A stretch of DNA of 64,000 nt from Sphingobium scionense. GTDB lineage: Bacteria > Pseudomonadota > Alphaproteobacteria > Sphingomonadales > Sphingomonadaceae. The position numbers and the translations under genes were made by a program. The stretch is from NCBI RefSeq assembly GCF_014197035.1, contig NZ_JACIEU010000022.1:21660-85659 (forward strand), given 5' to 3'. Every line of letters begins with the position of its first letter. The stretch's first letter is position 1. This document shows positions 51,640-60,821 of this stretch, in pieces. The notes under the pieces are model-generated. The model was not told the DNA's origin. It did no database searches and saw only the letters and a list, made by a program, of their open reading frames with translations.

Positions 51640-53133
51640 CTATGCCTTGGCCGGAACGCGACTCCGAATCAGGGCGAGCAGCAGGGCGATGCCGCCGATC
51701 AGCAGCAGCAGGTCGACCAGCAGCCCCTGCCCGCCCGCCAGCAGCGGGGCGCCGTGGAGCAGCGCGACGATCAGCAGGCCGGCCACCAGCACCCATTGCA
51801 GCGCGCGCGACAGACGTGGACCGGGCAGCGCCTTGGCCATGCCGGCGGCCAGCACCGACAGGATGGTGAGGCCCAGCCAGACCAGCGGTAGCGGCGTTTG
51901 CGGCAGGACAAAGGCCAGCGCGGCGGTCAGGACGAGGATGACCGGCTGGCCCCAGCATATTGCCGCCCAGATCCGTTCCCATTGCGGCGCGGGCCGGCCG
52001 CGATCGCGGCGGCGGGCCAGCCAGATGGTGACGCCGCTGGAGGTGACGATGCAGAGCGCAATGCCGAGCAGGCCATAGGCGATCCGCACCGGCATGCCGC
52101 CGAACCAGCCGAAATGCAGCTGGCCGATGCCGCTCAGCATCCGGGTGCCGGCGACCAGATCCTGTGGCCGTTCCTGATGGATCAGTTGCCCGCGCGCATC
52201 ATATTGCACCTCGTCCTGCTGGGTCAGCAAGTGCGGCCGGCCGCTGTGGATTGAGATGCGCATATCGGCGCGGCCGGGCCGTTCGACCATGATATTGTCC
52301 GCGACGGCCGCCGGCGCGCGGGCGCGGGCATCGGCGATCAGCCGGGCAATATCGGGAATGGGCGTGGCGCGCGTATCGACCTTGGGCGGCGGGTCGAGGA
52401 AGAGTTCATAGACCTTCCCCATGTCGCCCCGATAGAGCAGCATCGCCAGCATCGCGACGATGATGGTGCTCAGGCCCAGCAACGCGCCGGTCAGCGCCAG
52501 GGTGAAGTGAAAGGGCAAGGCCCAGATGCCGAGGCGATTGTGCAGATCCGCCTCTTGCAGCCGGCGCGAACCGCCCAGGCGCAGGTGGAAGGCATCGCGC
52601 AGCACGCGCGGATGCGCCAATATGCCCGACACCAGGGAAGAGAGCAGCGCCACCCCGGTCAGGCCGACGATGAACTGACCCCAACTGCGCGGCAGATGCA
52701 GGTTGATATGGAGGTGGATCAGGAATTCGGTCCAGACCGCTTCGAGATCGGACAGCCCACCATCGGCCGCCACCCCCCATTTATGTTCATAGGTCGCGCT
52801 GAAGGCCGTGAGGCTGGCGCCATCCTGTTTCGCGGTGGGTAGCGACAGGTAGAGGGTGGTGTCGGCCGGCGCGCGTCTGGCCGCTTCGGCGATGGCGCGG
52901 GCGGCCGAGGCATCCGACAGGCTGGTCACCACCGGCGTCGCCGGCACTTCCCACCGTTCCAGATCGGGCGCGAACACGGCGACCGTGCCGGTCAGGCAGA
53001 CGATATAGATGATCGCGGCAAAGGCCAGGCCCAGCACCGAATGGCTGCTGAGCACCGATCGCACCGTTTCGGGCGACAAGGGCCAGCGCCATTTCTTCGC
53101 CCGGCTGTTGGTCTGGACGCTCTGGTCGTTCAT
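51640..53133 (-). CDS. PepSY-associated membrane protein (iron-regulated reductase type)
   Basis: A 497-aa inner-membrane protein. The first span (SVLGLAFAAIIYIVCLTGTVAVFA) with a preceding His fits the PepSY-TM family, proposed to hold haem and reduce ferric siderophores after uptake. IHLHINLHLPRSWGQFIVGLTGV, HNRLGIWALPFHFTLALTG and GQLHFGWFGGMPVRIAYGLLGI contain the conserved His residues, and six or more spans are visible. It lies at the end of the receptor operon: its ATG overlaps the previous gene by 4 bases (ATGA). That context favours iron or metal uptake. Confidence 0.9.
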   Translation of the reverse strand: MNDQSVQTNSRAKKWRWPLSPETVRSVLSSHSVLGLAFAAIIYIVCLTGTVAVFAPDLERWEVPATPVVTSLSDASAARAIAEAARRAPADTTLYLSLPTAKQDGASLTAFSATYEHKWGVAADGGLSDLEAVWTEFLIHLHINLHLPRSWGQFIVGLTGVALLSSLVSGILAHPRVLRDAFHLRLGGSRRLQEADLHNRLGIWALPFHFTLALTGALLGLSTIIVAMLAMLLYRGDMGKVYELFLDPPPKVDTRATPIPDIARLIADARARAPAAVADNIMVERPGRADMRISIHSGRPHLLTQQDEVQYDARGQLIHQERPQDLVAGTRMLSGIGQLHFGWFGGMPVRIAYGLLGIALCIVTSSGVTIWLARRRDRGRPAPQWERIWAAICWGQPVILVLTAALAFVLPQTPLPLVWLGLTILSVLAAGMAKALPGPRLSRALQWVLVAGLLIVALLHGAPLLAGGQGLLVDLLLLIGGIALLLALIRSRVPAKA

Positions 53134-53693
53134 GCGGCCCCTCCCAAGGCGGCGAGGCCGAAGCCGATGATGCTGGTGCCGACCAGTACGGCGGTGGCGC
53201 GGAGCAGGCGGCGGTCCGCCAGCGTCCAGGTCATGGCCAGCCCCCAGAGGATCGGCAGCAACAGGCCGCCGAGCACGATCCGGGTGCGCGGATCACCGGG
53301 CAGATAGACGGTGACGCAAAAGGCGACACCCATCGCCGCCGTCATGCCGAGCGGCCCGGCGAGCAAGGCGCGGAGCACCCCGCGCCAGAAGCGGCCGGGT
53401 TCCTCCAGCGGCTCGGGCGCGACATCGCCATCGCGCACCCGCGCCGCCTTGCGCCGGACCCGGCCGAACCAGATGATGGCGAGCGCGCCGATCCCCTCCA
53501 TCGCCAGTCCCAAGGCCAGCCCCTTGACCGGCCCGATCAGCAGGAAGACAGCGACCAGCAGGCCGATCAATATGGCCCATCCCGCCAGCAGCAGGCCAAG
53601 CACGGAGCGATCCCGCCGCACCCAGGAGCGGCGCAGCAGGGCAGCACCCAAGGCGCCGCCCGCGATCAGCAGCAGGCTGGCGAGCGCGATCAC
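53130..53693 (-). CDS. Small membrane protein of the receptor operon, 187 aa
   Basis: A membrane protein with four to five spans: IALASLLLIAGGALGAALL, LGLLLAGWAILIGLLVAVFLLIG, GLALGLAMEGIGALAI, LLAGPLGMTAAMGVAFCVTVYL and VLVGTSIIGFGLAALGG. It starts at GTG 53693, overlapping the receptor stop as GTGA, and ends in an ATGA overlap with the PepSY gene. Such proteins recur in receptor-PepSY operons but are uncharacterised. The frame upstream of the GTG overlaps the receptor and is not used. Confidence 0.8.
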   Translation of the reverse strand: MIALASLLLIAGGALGAALLRRSWVRRDRSVLGLLLAGWAILIGLLVAVFLLIGPVKGLALGLAMEGIGALAIIWFGRVRRKAARVRDGDVAPEPLEEPGRFWRGVLRALLAGPLGMTAAMGVAFCVTVYLPGDPRTRIVLGGLLLPILWGLAMTWTLADRRLLRATAVLVGTSIIGFGLAALGGAA

Positions 53694-55987
53694 CAATGGA
53701 CGCTCGCGCCGACGCCGACGGTCTGGGGCTCGCCCAGGATCGCCTGATGGATCGCGGCATATTGGTACTGCATATAGTCTTCGTTGAGGATGTTGCGGGC
53801 GAAGACGAACAGCGACCAATGATCGGTCTCATAACCGATCTTGCCATTCACGACCGTGCGGCCGCCGACCTTGTACTGGTCCTGATCCTGACCGACGCCG
53901 GTGAAGACCGACGAACGATAATTGGCGTTGAGATTGGCGACGAAGCCCGGACCGAATTGCGCATTGATGCCGCCCGACAGGGTCCAGCGCGGCGCATAGG
54001 GGAATTGGGTGTCGGTGAGGTCAACCGTGCTGGTCGCCCCTGCGGGCAGGACGAAATCGGTGAATTTGGTGCGGACATGGCCGACCGAGCCATAGAGATC
54101 GATGCCGCGCGCGATAGTGGCGTTCGCTTCCACTTCGAACCCGTAAAGATGAGATCCGGCCGCGTTCACCGTGTTATAATCATAGCTGTTCTGGCCGAAA
54201 TAGGCGGTGACCTGCTGGTCCTTCCACGTCATGTAGAAGGCGTTGGCGTTGAGCGTCAGGCGCCCATCCAGCCATTTGGAGCGCAGCGAGCCTTCATAAT
54301 TCCAGCTATATTCCGGATCATAGGCGACCAGCAGCGCGCGGGCCGGGTTCTGGCTGGAGCCGCCCGATCGATAGGCGCGCTGAACGGTGAAGGCGGTGGT
54401 GAGGTCCGGGGTCCAATCCATGCTGATCCCGGCCTTGGGCAGGAAGGCGTTGAAGCTGCGGCTGTTGGACGCCAGCGGCGACGAGGCATCGGCGACCAGG
54501 CCCAGCACACCCTGATTGATCAGCGAAATGATCGGCGCATAGGCTGCGCCCAGGAAATTGGCATCGGGCAGCGTGCCGTTGAAGGTCGCCACGGTTTGCG
54601 CCGCATAGCGGTTGCGCTCATGGTCGAAGCGGAACCCGCCGATCAGGGTCAGCCGGTCCGTCAGCTTGAAGCGGGCGTCACCGAACAACGCCATCGTCTC
54701 CACCTTTTCGGGCTGGTCAGCCGAATAGGCGACCGGGATGACCGGCAGTTGCGCCGCATAGGCATTGCTGAGGAAGGTCGCCTGCGCCGCGGTCGCGCCA
54801 TTGGCGCGCAGCAGGGCGGCGATGGTGGCGGTCGGCGTATCGATGTTCACCCGGCTATTCTGGTCGATGCTGCCGGTGCGGCGATAATACCAGGCACCCA
54901 GCAGGCCGCTCAGCCGTTCGCCATCAAAATTGAGGCGCATTTCCTGGGTCAGGGTGCGGTAATTATAACGATTGTCGATCGCCTGGATATCCTGCGGCGT
55001 GCCGTCGGTATCGATCACCGAATGAACGCGCGAGCGGTTCCAGGAGGTGACGCTCGACAGTTTCAGCCCCTGGGCCAGCGGATAGCTGATGTTGAAGACG
55101 GCAAGGTCGCTGTCGATCTTGCCGCGGCTGGGCTGGTCGCCAGTGGCAACGCGGTGATTGAAATAATTGGGCACGTCGGTGCGGGCATATTCGTAGAGAT
55201 AGCCGCCATCGCGCCGCACGCGATTATAACTGGCGACCGCCTCCAGGCCCGGAATGGCCTGGGGCGTCCATTTGATCTTGCCGCGCAGATTGAGCGATTC
55301 CAGCGCGTCGCTATATTCGTCGCGGGTGACATTGTAGATGAGGCCGCGATCGTTGCGGCGCTCGGCCGACAGGCGGACGCCCAGTTCATCCTTGACGATC
55401 GGCCCGCCGATCGCGGCGGAGAAGGTGCGATCGTCATATTCGCTCCACAGCACCCGTGCGTCACCGCCCCAGCGAGTCAGCGAAGGATCCTTGCTGGTGA
55501 TGACGATCCCGCCGGCCAGCGCGTTGAGGCCCTGGATGGTCGATTGCGGGCCGCGCAGCACCTCCACCTGCTGCACATCCCACAGGTCGGTCGGGCCGCC
55601 ATAAAGCGCCCATTTGGGAACCGGCGCGCCATCGACATAGACGCTGGCGGCATCCGCCTGACCACCGGCACCGACACCGCTGTTGCTGATACCGCGAATG
55701 GTAAAACCGGACGAGCCATAGGTTTCGGACAGGTTGGCGGTGCGGTTATAGACGTCCTGGATGGTGATCAGCGCCTCGCGCTCGATCGTCTCGGGCGTAA
55801 CCACGGCGACGCTGGTCGGGGTCTGCTGCAGGGTGCGGACGCTCTTTTCGCCGGTGACGATGATGTCGGCGCGGGCTTGGTCCATATCGGCATCCGGCGC
55901 CTGTTGCGCCATGGCTGGGCTGGTCAGGGCAGCACCGGCCAGCGCGACGATCGCCGCCCCGGAAAAGAAGAAAGACGACCGCACCAT
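53690..55987 (-). CDS. TonB-dependent receptor, siderophore-like, with PepSY operon
   Basis: Outer-membrane receptor of 765 aa. The signal peptide ends AMAQQ near residue 28, followed by RADIIVTGEKSVRTL. The plug shows TPTSVAVVTPETIEREALITIQDVYNRTANLSETYGSSGF and QQVEVLRGPQSTIQGLNALAGG. The final strand ends VGVGASVHW. The ATG at 55987 follows TTTGGGGG; an upstream TTG is rejected. It begins an operon with a small membrane protein and a PepSY reductase-like protein, linked by GTGA/ATGA overlaps. That set suggests siderophore or metal-chelate import. The ligand is not known. Confidence 0.93.
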   Translation of the reverse strand: MVRSSFFFSGAAIVALAGAALTSPAMAQQAPDADMDQARADIIVTGEKSVRTLQQTPTSVAVVTPETIEREALITIQDVYNRTANLSETYGSSGFTIRGISNSGVGAGGQADAASVYVDGAPVPKWALYGGPTDLWDVQQVEVLRGPQSTIQGLNALAGGIVITSKDPSLTRWGGDARVLWSEYDDRTFSAAIGGPIVKDELGVRLSAERRNDRGLIYNVTRDEYSDALESLNLRGKIKWTPQAIPGLEAVASYNRVRRDGGYLYEYARTDVPNYFNHRVATGDQPSRGKIDSDLAVFNISYPLAQGLKLSSVTSWNRSRVHSVIDTDGTPQDIQAIDNRYNYRTLTQEMRLNFDGERLSGLLGAWYYRRTGSIDQNSRVNIDTPTATIAALLRANGATAAQATFLSNAYAAQLPVIPVAYSADQPEKVETMALFGDARFKLTDRLTLIGGFRFDHERNRYAAQTVATFNGTLPDANFLGAAYAPIISLINQGVLGLVADASSPLASNSRSFNAFLPKAGISMDWTPDLTTAFTVQRAYRSGGSSQNPARALLVAYDPEYSWNYEGSLRSKWLDGRLTLNANAFYMTWKDQQVTAYFGQNSYDYNTVNAAGSHLYGFEVEANATIARGIDLYGSVGHVRTKFTDFVLPAGATSTVDLTDTQFPYAPRWTLSGGINAQFGPGFVANLNANYRSSVFTGVGQDQDQYKVGGRTVVNGKIGYETDHWSLFVFARNILNEDYMQYQYAAIHQAILGEPQTVGVGASVHW

Positions 55988-56023
55988 ATAATCCCCCAAA
56001 TATTCTTGGCGGCGCCATATTTG

Positions 56024-56036
56024 AGAACGCTAACGC
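56024..56036 (-). promoter_or_regulatory. Possible LacI-type half operator upstream of the receptor operon
   Basis: AGAACGCTAACGC shares the half GCTAACG with the palindrome upstream of gntP at 14370-14383, but the other half is degenerate. It lies about 40 bases before the ATG at 55987, so it would overlap a promoter. Confidence 0.25.
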
Positions 56037-56111
56037 GAGTCAATGTCATTGCGTGAATGGACTATTGCTGTTGTCTGCCCGGCTCCGTCCCTACCCCACC
56101 GCCGGGCCAAG

Positions 56112-56150
56112 AAAAAGGGCCAGTCACCTCGTGCAGAAGGTGGCTGGCCC
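56112..56150 (-). terminator. Rho-independent terminator of the large receptor gene
   Basis: Stem GGGCCAG-T-CACCT / AGGTG-G-CTGGCCC with loop CGTGCAGA. Read on the minus strand, it is followed by TTTTTC. It lies 27 bases downstream of the receptor stop at 56177. Confidence 0.85.
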
Positions 56151-56176
56151 GTAGCGGCGCGACCCGAAAGGACAGG

Positions 56177-59050
56177 CTACATCTTCACGCGCGCGCCGAA
56201 CTGGAAGGTGCGGCCGAAATGATTGTACTCATAGTTGCGATTGGCATCGAGGTCGGTGTAGCGGCCGCGATATTCGTCGGTCAGGTTGATGCCGTCGAGG
56301 GTGAATTCCAGCCAGTCGGTTGCCTTGTAACGGACCGAGGCGTCGACATTGACGGTCGAATCATAGCCTTCGAAGACATTGCCGGTGCCGCTGTTCTGGT
56401 CGCTATAAGGCCCGCGATAGCTGGCCGAGACGCGCGCGCTGAAGCGGTTGTCGTCATAATAGAGGGTGCCGTTATAGGCCCGCTTCGACACGCCGAACAA
56501 CGTGTTGTCCCGCGCGACATTGACCAGACCGCCACCCGGCACGACCGCCGGCCCCGACACATTATAAGTCGCGTTGGAGTCGATGAAGGTCGCGTTCGCC
56601 AATATGCCGAAATGCTTGAAGATGCCCGGCAGGAAGGTGAAGGGCAGTTGCAGCGCGATTTCCGCCCCCTTGAGCGAAGCGCCGGTGCCGTTGACCGTGG
56701 TCGCGATGGTCCAGATCGGTTCGGCCTGCAGCGCGGGATTGAGCGCGGCGGGCGAGGAACTGACCAGCACCGAGGCCGGCAGGCCGGTTTCCGCAAAGGT
56801 CGCGTTGGAAATGGTCGCGGCGACCGGGAAGCTCTGCACATCCTTCTTGAACAGGGCGACCGAGAAGAGCGACTGGGGCGCGAAATACCATTCGACGGCC
56901 AGGTCATAGGCGGTCGCGCGGTAGGGATTGAGATAGGGATTGCCGTAGCTGACACGATATTGGAAGCCGTCGGCCGAACCGCCCGGCGTCAGGCTGCCCA
57001 AGGTCGGGCGGGTCATCACGTCGGCCACCGCCGCGCGGACGACCAGCTTGTCGGTCGGGAACAGCGCCAGGTTCACCGCCGGCAGCCAATCCTCATAGCT
57101 GCGCTTGATCGTCACCGGGACACCGCCGTTGAGGCCGGTCGAGCGCTGGTCGGTCTTGGCATAGCGCATGCCCGCGTTCAGCGCATATTCGAGGCCGAAC
57201 AGATCACCCTTGGCATCGAACTGGAAATAGCCGCCGGTCACTTCCTCGCGCACCGACCGGTTGTTGCCGACATCGAGCGCCAGCGCGCGGTCATAGAGCT
57301 TGGTATAGGCGGTCGCCGCGTCCAGATTTGGGATCAGCCACTGGGTGGTGGTGCCCGAAGGCTGGCCCGCCTTGCCCAGGGTGAAGAGTTCGCTCAATTC
57401 CGGCGTGGCCTGGAAGCCATAGACGGCGCTCGGGCCGAACAGGCTGGTCGGCGAGCAGGTGATGGTGCCCAGCACCAGATCCTTGCCGCCATTGCCGCAG
57501 ACGGCGGTATCGCGCTGATAACCGACGGTCTTGAAGTCGAACCGGCGCCACATCGAACCGACCTTCACGGTCAGCCCCTCGGCCGCGTCCCATTCGGTGC
57601 GCAGTTGCGCGGTCTTGAACCGGTTGCTGGTGTTGGACGGGCGGTCGCGGATTTCGGCGAGCTGGAAATTGGCCGGATCGGTCACGCTGGTGCCGAAGGT
57701 CAGCTTGGGATGCTTCATGTCGCTATAGTCATAGCTATAGCCCTGGGCGTCGCGATCGTCGAAGACCACCGTGGTTTCGACCGGAATGTCGGCGTTGGAC
57801 TTGGACAGGCCGCCCAGCAGGGTGAAGCGGAACTTGTCCGTCACATCCTGGTCCCAGGTGCCGCCGATCTGATAGAATTCTGTGCTCGACTTGCGCAGAT
57901 AATGTTCGGTGCGGACCCAGGCGTCGTTGAGCGTCGCCGAGATCATGTTGCCATTATCGTCATAGACCGGATTGACGACATTGATCGACCGCTCGTTGGA
58001 GCGCAGCAGCACCTCGCCCCATTTTTCCTCGCGGGTTTCCTTGAAGCGCGAATAGAGGCCGTCGATCGAGATCTTGGTCGCGTCGGTCGGCGCGAACTGC
58101 ACCGATCCGGTCAGGCCCAGCCGCTCGCGATCATGCCGCACCTCGCCATAGCGCGGGATGCGCGGATGGAAGGACAGGGCCGCCGCATCGCAGGCCGCGC
58201 TCTTGACATAGGTGCCGCCCGAATTGGGCTGGGTGAAACAGGGCGTGCCATCGACATTGTCGAAGCGGGCCTGTGCCCAGCGCACGCTGTTATTGCCCAG
58301 TTCCTTGGTATCGAGCGTCGAGTAGGCGGCCGACAGGGCAACGCCGAAGCGGCCGTCCGCTGATTTCCAGGACGCGATGCCGGCAAGGCGCGGCCCCCAA
58401 TTCTTGGCGAGATCATTATAGGAGGCGGTCGCCGAACCGACGAGGGTCAGCCCTTCCTTGCCACCGAGCGGATTGCCGGTGTTGAGATCGACCACCGCGC
58501 CGAGCGAGCCTTCGTCCAACGAGGCTTCGGCGGTCTTGTGGACGACCAGCGAGCTGAAGAGTTCGGACGCGAAGACGTTGAAATCGAAGGAGCGATCGCG
58601 GTTCGAGCTGGCGCCGTCGGTCGAGGTGGCGACGGTCTCCAGCCCGTTGACGCGCACGCGGGTGAACTGCGCGCCAAGGCCGCGCACGGTGATCGCGCGG
58701 CCTTCACCGCCATCGCGCTGGATCGAGATGCCGGGAATGCGCTGCAGGGATTCGGCCAGATTCTGGTCAGGGAACTTGGCGATATCCTCCGCCACGATCG
58801 CATCGACCGAACTGACCGACTGGCGCTTGAGGTTGATCGCCGCGCCCAGCGACTGGCGGAAACCGGTGACGATGATGTCGGATTCCTGGACCGCGGCATC
58901 CGCCTGCCCCTGATCCGGCGCAACCGCGGCGCCGCCCTGCACGGACTGGGCCTGGGCCTGCGCGGCGGAAACGCAGGCGATGGCGCATGCCAGGGTCGAG
59001 GCTGCGGACAGCCATTTCCGGGCGGACGAAGCCTGTACGAACGCAATCAT
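56177..59050 (-). CDS. Large TonB-dependent receptor, probably for pectic oligosaccharides
   Basis: Outer-membrane receptor of 957 aa in the TIGR01782-like group. A signal peptide ends AQAQA near residue 35. The TonB-box region is ESDIIVTGFRQSLGAAI. The plug has VDAIVAEDIAKFPDQNLAESLQRIPGISIQRDGGEGRAITVRGLG, which is the family hallmark. The barrel closes with FGRTFQFGARVKM. No STN domain or FecIR pair is nearby. It is divergent from the pectate lyase operon with paired operators between, so I infer import of oligogalacturonides. The ATG at 59050 follows GGAGGGATGTTTCT. Confidence 0.94.
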   Translation of the reverse strand: MIAFVQASSARKWLSAASTLACAIACVSAAQAQAQSVQGGAAVAPDQGQADAAVQESDIIVTGFRQSLGAAINLKRQSVSSVDAIVAEDIAKFPDQNLAESLQRIPGISIQRDGGEGRAITVRGLGAQFTRVRVNGLETVATSTDGASSNRDRSFDFNVFASELFSSLVVHKTAEASLDEGSLGAVVDLNTGNPLGGKEGLTLVGSATASYNDLAKNWGPRLAGIASWKSADGRFGVALSAAYSTLDTKELGNNSVRWAQARFDNVDGTPCFTQPNSGGTYVKSAACDAAALSFHPRIPRYGEVRHDRERLGLTGSVQFAPTDATKISIDGLYSRFKETREEKWGEVLLRSNERSINVVNPVYDDNGNMISATLNDAWVRTEHYLRKSSTEFYQIGGTWDQDVTDKFRFTLLGGLSKSNADIPVETTVVFDDRDAQGYSYDYSDMKHPKLTFGTSVTDPANFQLAEIRDRPSNTSNRFKTAQLRTEWDAAEGLTVKVGSMWRRFDFKTVGYQRDTAVCGNGGKDLVLGTITCSPTSLFGPSAVYGFQATPELSELFTLGKAGQPSGTTTQWLIPNLDAATAYTKLYDRALALDVGNNRSVREEVTGGYFQFDAKGDLFGLEYALNAGMRYAKTDQRSTGLNGGVPVTIKRSYEDWLPAVNLALFPTDKLVVRAAVADVMTRPTLGSLTPGGSADGFQYRVSYGNPYLNPYRATAYDLAVEWYFAPQSLFSVALFKKDVQSFPVAATISNATFAETGLPASVLVSSSPAALNPALQAEPIWTIATTVNGTGASLKGAEIALQLPFTFLPGIFKHFGILANATFIDSNATYNVSGPAVVPGGGLVNVARDNTLFGVSKRAYNGTLYYDDNRFSARVSASYRGPYSDQNSGTGNVFEGYDSTVNVDASVRYKATDWLEFTLDGINLTDEYRGRYTDLDANRNYEYNHFGRTFQFGARVKM

Positions 59051-59115
59051 AGAAACATCCCTCCATATTTCCGCCACGCCTCTTTGGGGGTGCGGCCCGA
59101 TGTTGTCCCCTTGAA

Positions 59116-59127
59116 GACACCGGTGTC
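59116..59127. promoter_or_regulatory. Palindromic operator GACACCGGTGTC, receptor side
   Basis: Perfect 12-bp palindrome with central CG, in the style of LacI-family operators. Its centre is about 71 bases upstream of the receptor ATG (59050). Identical to the site at 59345-59356. Confidence 0.72.
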
Positions 59128-59344
59128 AGAAACTTGTGACCCGACTGCGGATCAATGTCAATGATCATTGCGGCAATTATGTCTGAAGCTGTCAGCCCAG
59201 CGCTCGCGGCGAGTTTCGCCGGCATCCCGACGGAAAAGCGCCCATATCGAGCCATTTTGCACCGCAATATGGGTCAGACGGCGCAGAATGGCGGAGCGCG
59301 GCGCCCGCCTCCCCCGCAAGACTGAAATGTCGGAAAACAGATTC

Positions 59345-59356
59345 GACACCGGTGTC
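59345..59356. promoter_or_regulatory. Palindromic operator GACACCGGTGTC, pectate lyase side
   Basis: Second copy of the same palindrome; both copies continue with A, giving the shared 13-mer GACACCGGTGTCA. Its centre is about 67 bases upstream of the lyase ATG (59418), the mirror of the first site. Confidence 0.72.
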
Positions 59357-59417
59357 AAATTGCTTGCATCATCGCCACCACGGTGCAAGTCTGGCCATGA
59401 GAGGAGCCTTCGGAAGC

Positions 59418-60821
59418 ATGAAAATAACCGCCAGACTGATCGCCCTGCCGCTTGCCGGCCTTGCCCTGATCACCCTGCCCGCAACACTGTTCGCCGCCCC
59501 GGCCAGGACCAGCGCATCCAGCGCACAAGCCGCCTTTCCGGGCGCTGTCGGCTGGGCGGCAGCCACCCCGGGCGGCCGGGGCGGCCGCATCATCCGCGTG
59601 ACCACGCTGGCGGCCGATGGCCCCGGCAGCCTGAAGGCGGCACTGGAGGCGAAAGGCCCGCGCATCGTCGTGTTCGAGGTCGGCGGCATCATCGACATGG
59701 CGCGCCAGACCATCACCATCCGCGAACCCTATCTGACCATCGCCGGCCAGACCGCCCCCTCCCCCGGCATCACCCTGATCCGGTCGGGCATCGACATCGC
59801 CACCCATGACGTCATCATGCGCCATATCCGCGTGCGCACCGGGGTGGACGACCAGCCGCTGCTGAGCGGATGGGAGGCGGACGCCATGTCGGTGGTCGGC
59901 GGCCATGACATCATCGTCGACCATTGCAGCTTCACCTGGGCGATCGACGAGAATATGTCGGCGTCCGGCCCGCGCTTCAATGGCAAGACGCCCGACGAAT
60001 GGCGCGCCAACACGGCGCACAACATCAGCTTTTCCTATAATCTGGCGGCCGAGGGACTGGCCAATGCCAGCCACCCCAAGGGCGAGCATAGCAAGGGCAC
60101 GTTGATCCACGACAATGCGACCAACATCCTGATCTATCGCAATGTCTACGCCCATAATGTCGAGCGCAACCCGCTGCTGAAGGGTGGCGTCCATGCCGCC
60201 GTGGTCAACAATATCATCTATGATCCGGGCGAGCGCGGCATCCACTATAATCTGATGGCGCTGGAATGGGGCGAGCATCCCTATCAGAATGGCAAGCTGG
60301 CGGCGGTCGGCAATGTCCTGCGCGGCGGCCTTTCGACCGCGACCGACATGCCGTTCCTGACCCTGGGTGGCGACGGCGACCTGGAATATTATGGCAAGGA
60401 CAATCTGGCGGTCGACAAGTTCGGCAAGCCCCTGCCGATGTTCGGCCGCTATGGCGAGACCCAGGCGAAGCTGATCGAGACCCAGACGCCACCGACCTGG
60501 TGGCAGGGGCTGGACGTGCTGCCGGTGCGCGATGTCGAGACCCATGTGCTGTGGCGTGCGGGCGCACGCCCCTGGGACCGGGACGCCGATGATCTGCGCG
60601 TGCTGTTCTTCGTCGCGGAAGGACGCGGCGAGATCATCGACAATGAGAAGCAGGTGGGCGGCTATCCCAAGTTCGCGGCCACCCGCGCGCCCTTTGTCGA
60701 GGGCGACTGGAACCTCGACACGATGGAGCCGAAATCGGGGCGCTATCCCGGCCAGAAGGAGGACACCACCGAACATCTGTCCGATCGCGACAAAATGATG
60801 CGACAGGAACCAAAGCCATGA
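59418..60821 (+). CDS. Exported pectate lyase (right-handed beta-helix)
   Basis: Secreted polygalacturonate lyase that cleaves pectate by beta-elimination. The signal peptide is MKITARLIALPLAGLALITL and following residues to about 28. The parallel beta-helix repeats are seen in GSLKAALEAKGPRIVVFEVGG, TITIREPYLTIAGQTAPSPG, DVIMRHIRVRTG and GHDIIVDHCSFTWAIDENMS. The last contains the conserved Asp/His Ca2+-site region. The family start AFPGAVGWAAATPGGRGG is typical of PL1-like sphingomonad and Bacteroidetes enzymes. Length is 467 aa. ATG 59418 is preferred; ATG 59397 is possible. It overlaps the cupin gene by 4 bases. Confidence 0.92.
   Translation: MKITARLIALPLAGLALITLPATLFAAPARTSASSAQAAFPGAVGWAAATPGGRGGRIIRVTTLAADGPGSLKAALEAKGPRIVVFEVGGIIDMARQTITIREPYLTIAGQTAPSPGITLIRSGIDIATHDVIMRHIRVRTGVDDQPLLSGWEADAMSVVGGHDIIVDHCSFTWAIDENMSASGPRFNGKTPDEWRANTAHNISFSYNLAAEGLANASHPKGEHSKGTLIHDNATNILIYRNVYAHNVERNPLLKGGVHAAVVNNIIYDPGERGIHYNLMALEWGEHPYQNGKLAAVGNVLRGGLSTATDMPFLTLGGDGDLEYYGKDNLAVDKFGKPLPMFGRYGETQAKLIETQTPPTWWQGLDVLPVRDVETHVLWRAGARPWDRDADDLRVLFFVAEGRGEIIDNEKQVGGYPKFAATRAPFVEGDWNLDTMEPKSGRYPGQKEDTTEHLSDRDKMMRQEPKP

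Larger units (their letters stand above)
59051..59417. other. Divergent promoter region of the pectin locus
   Basis: 367 bases without a gene. It holds the two identical palindromes described separately, one near each divergent start. The open frames seen in it lack ribosome-binding sites and known protein features. Confidence 0.7.
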
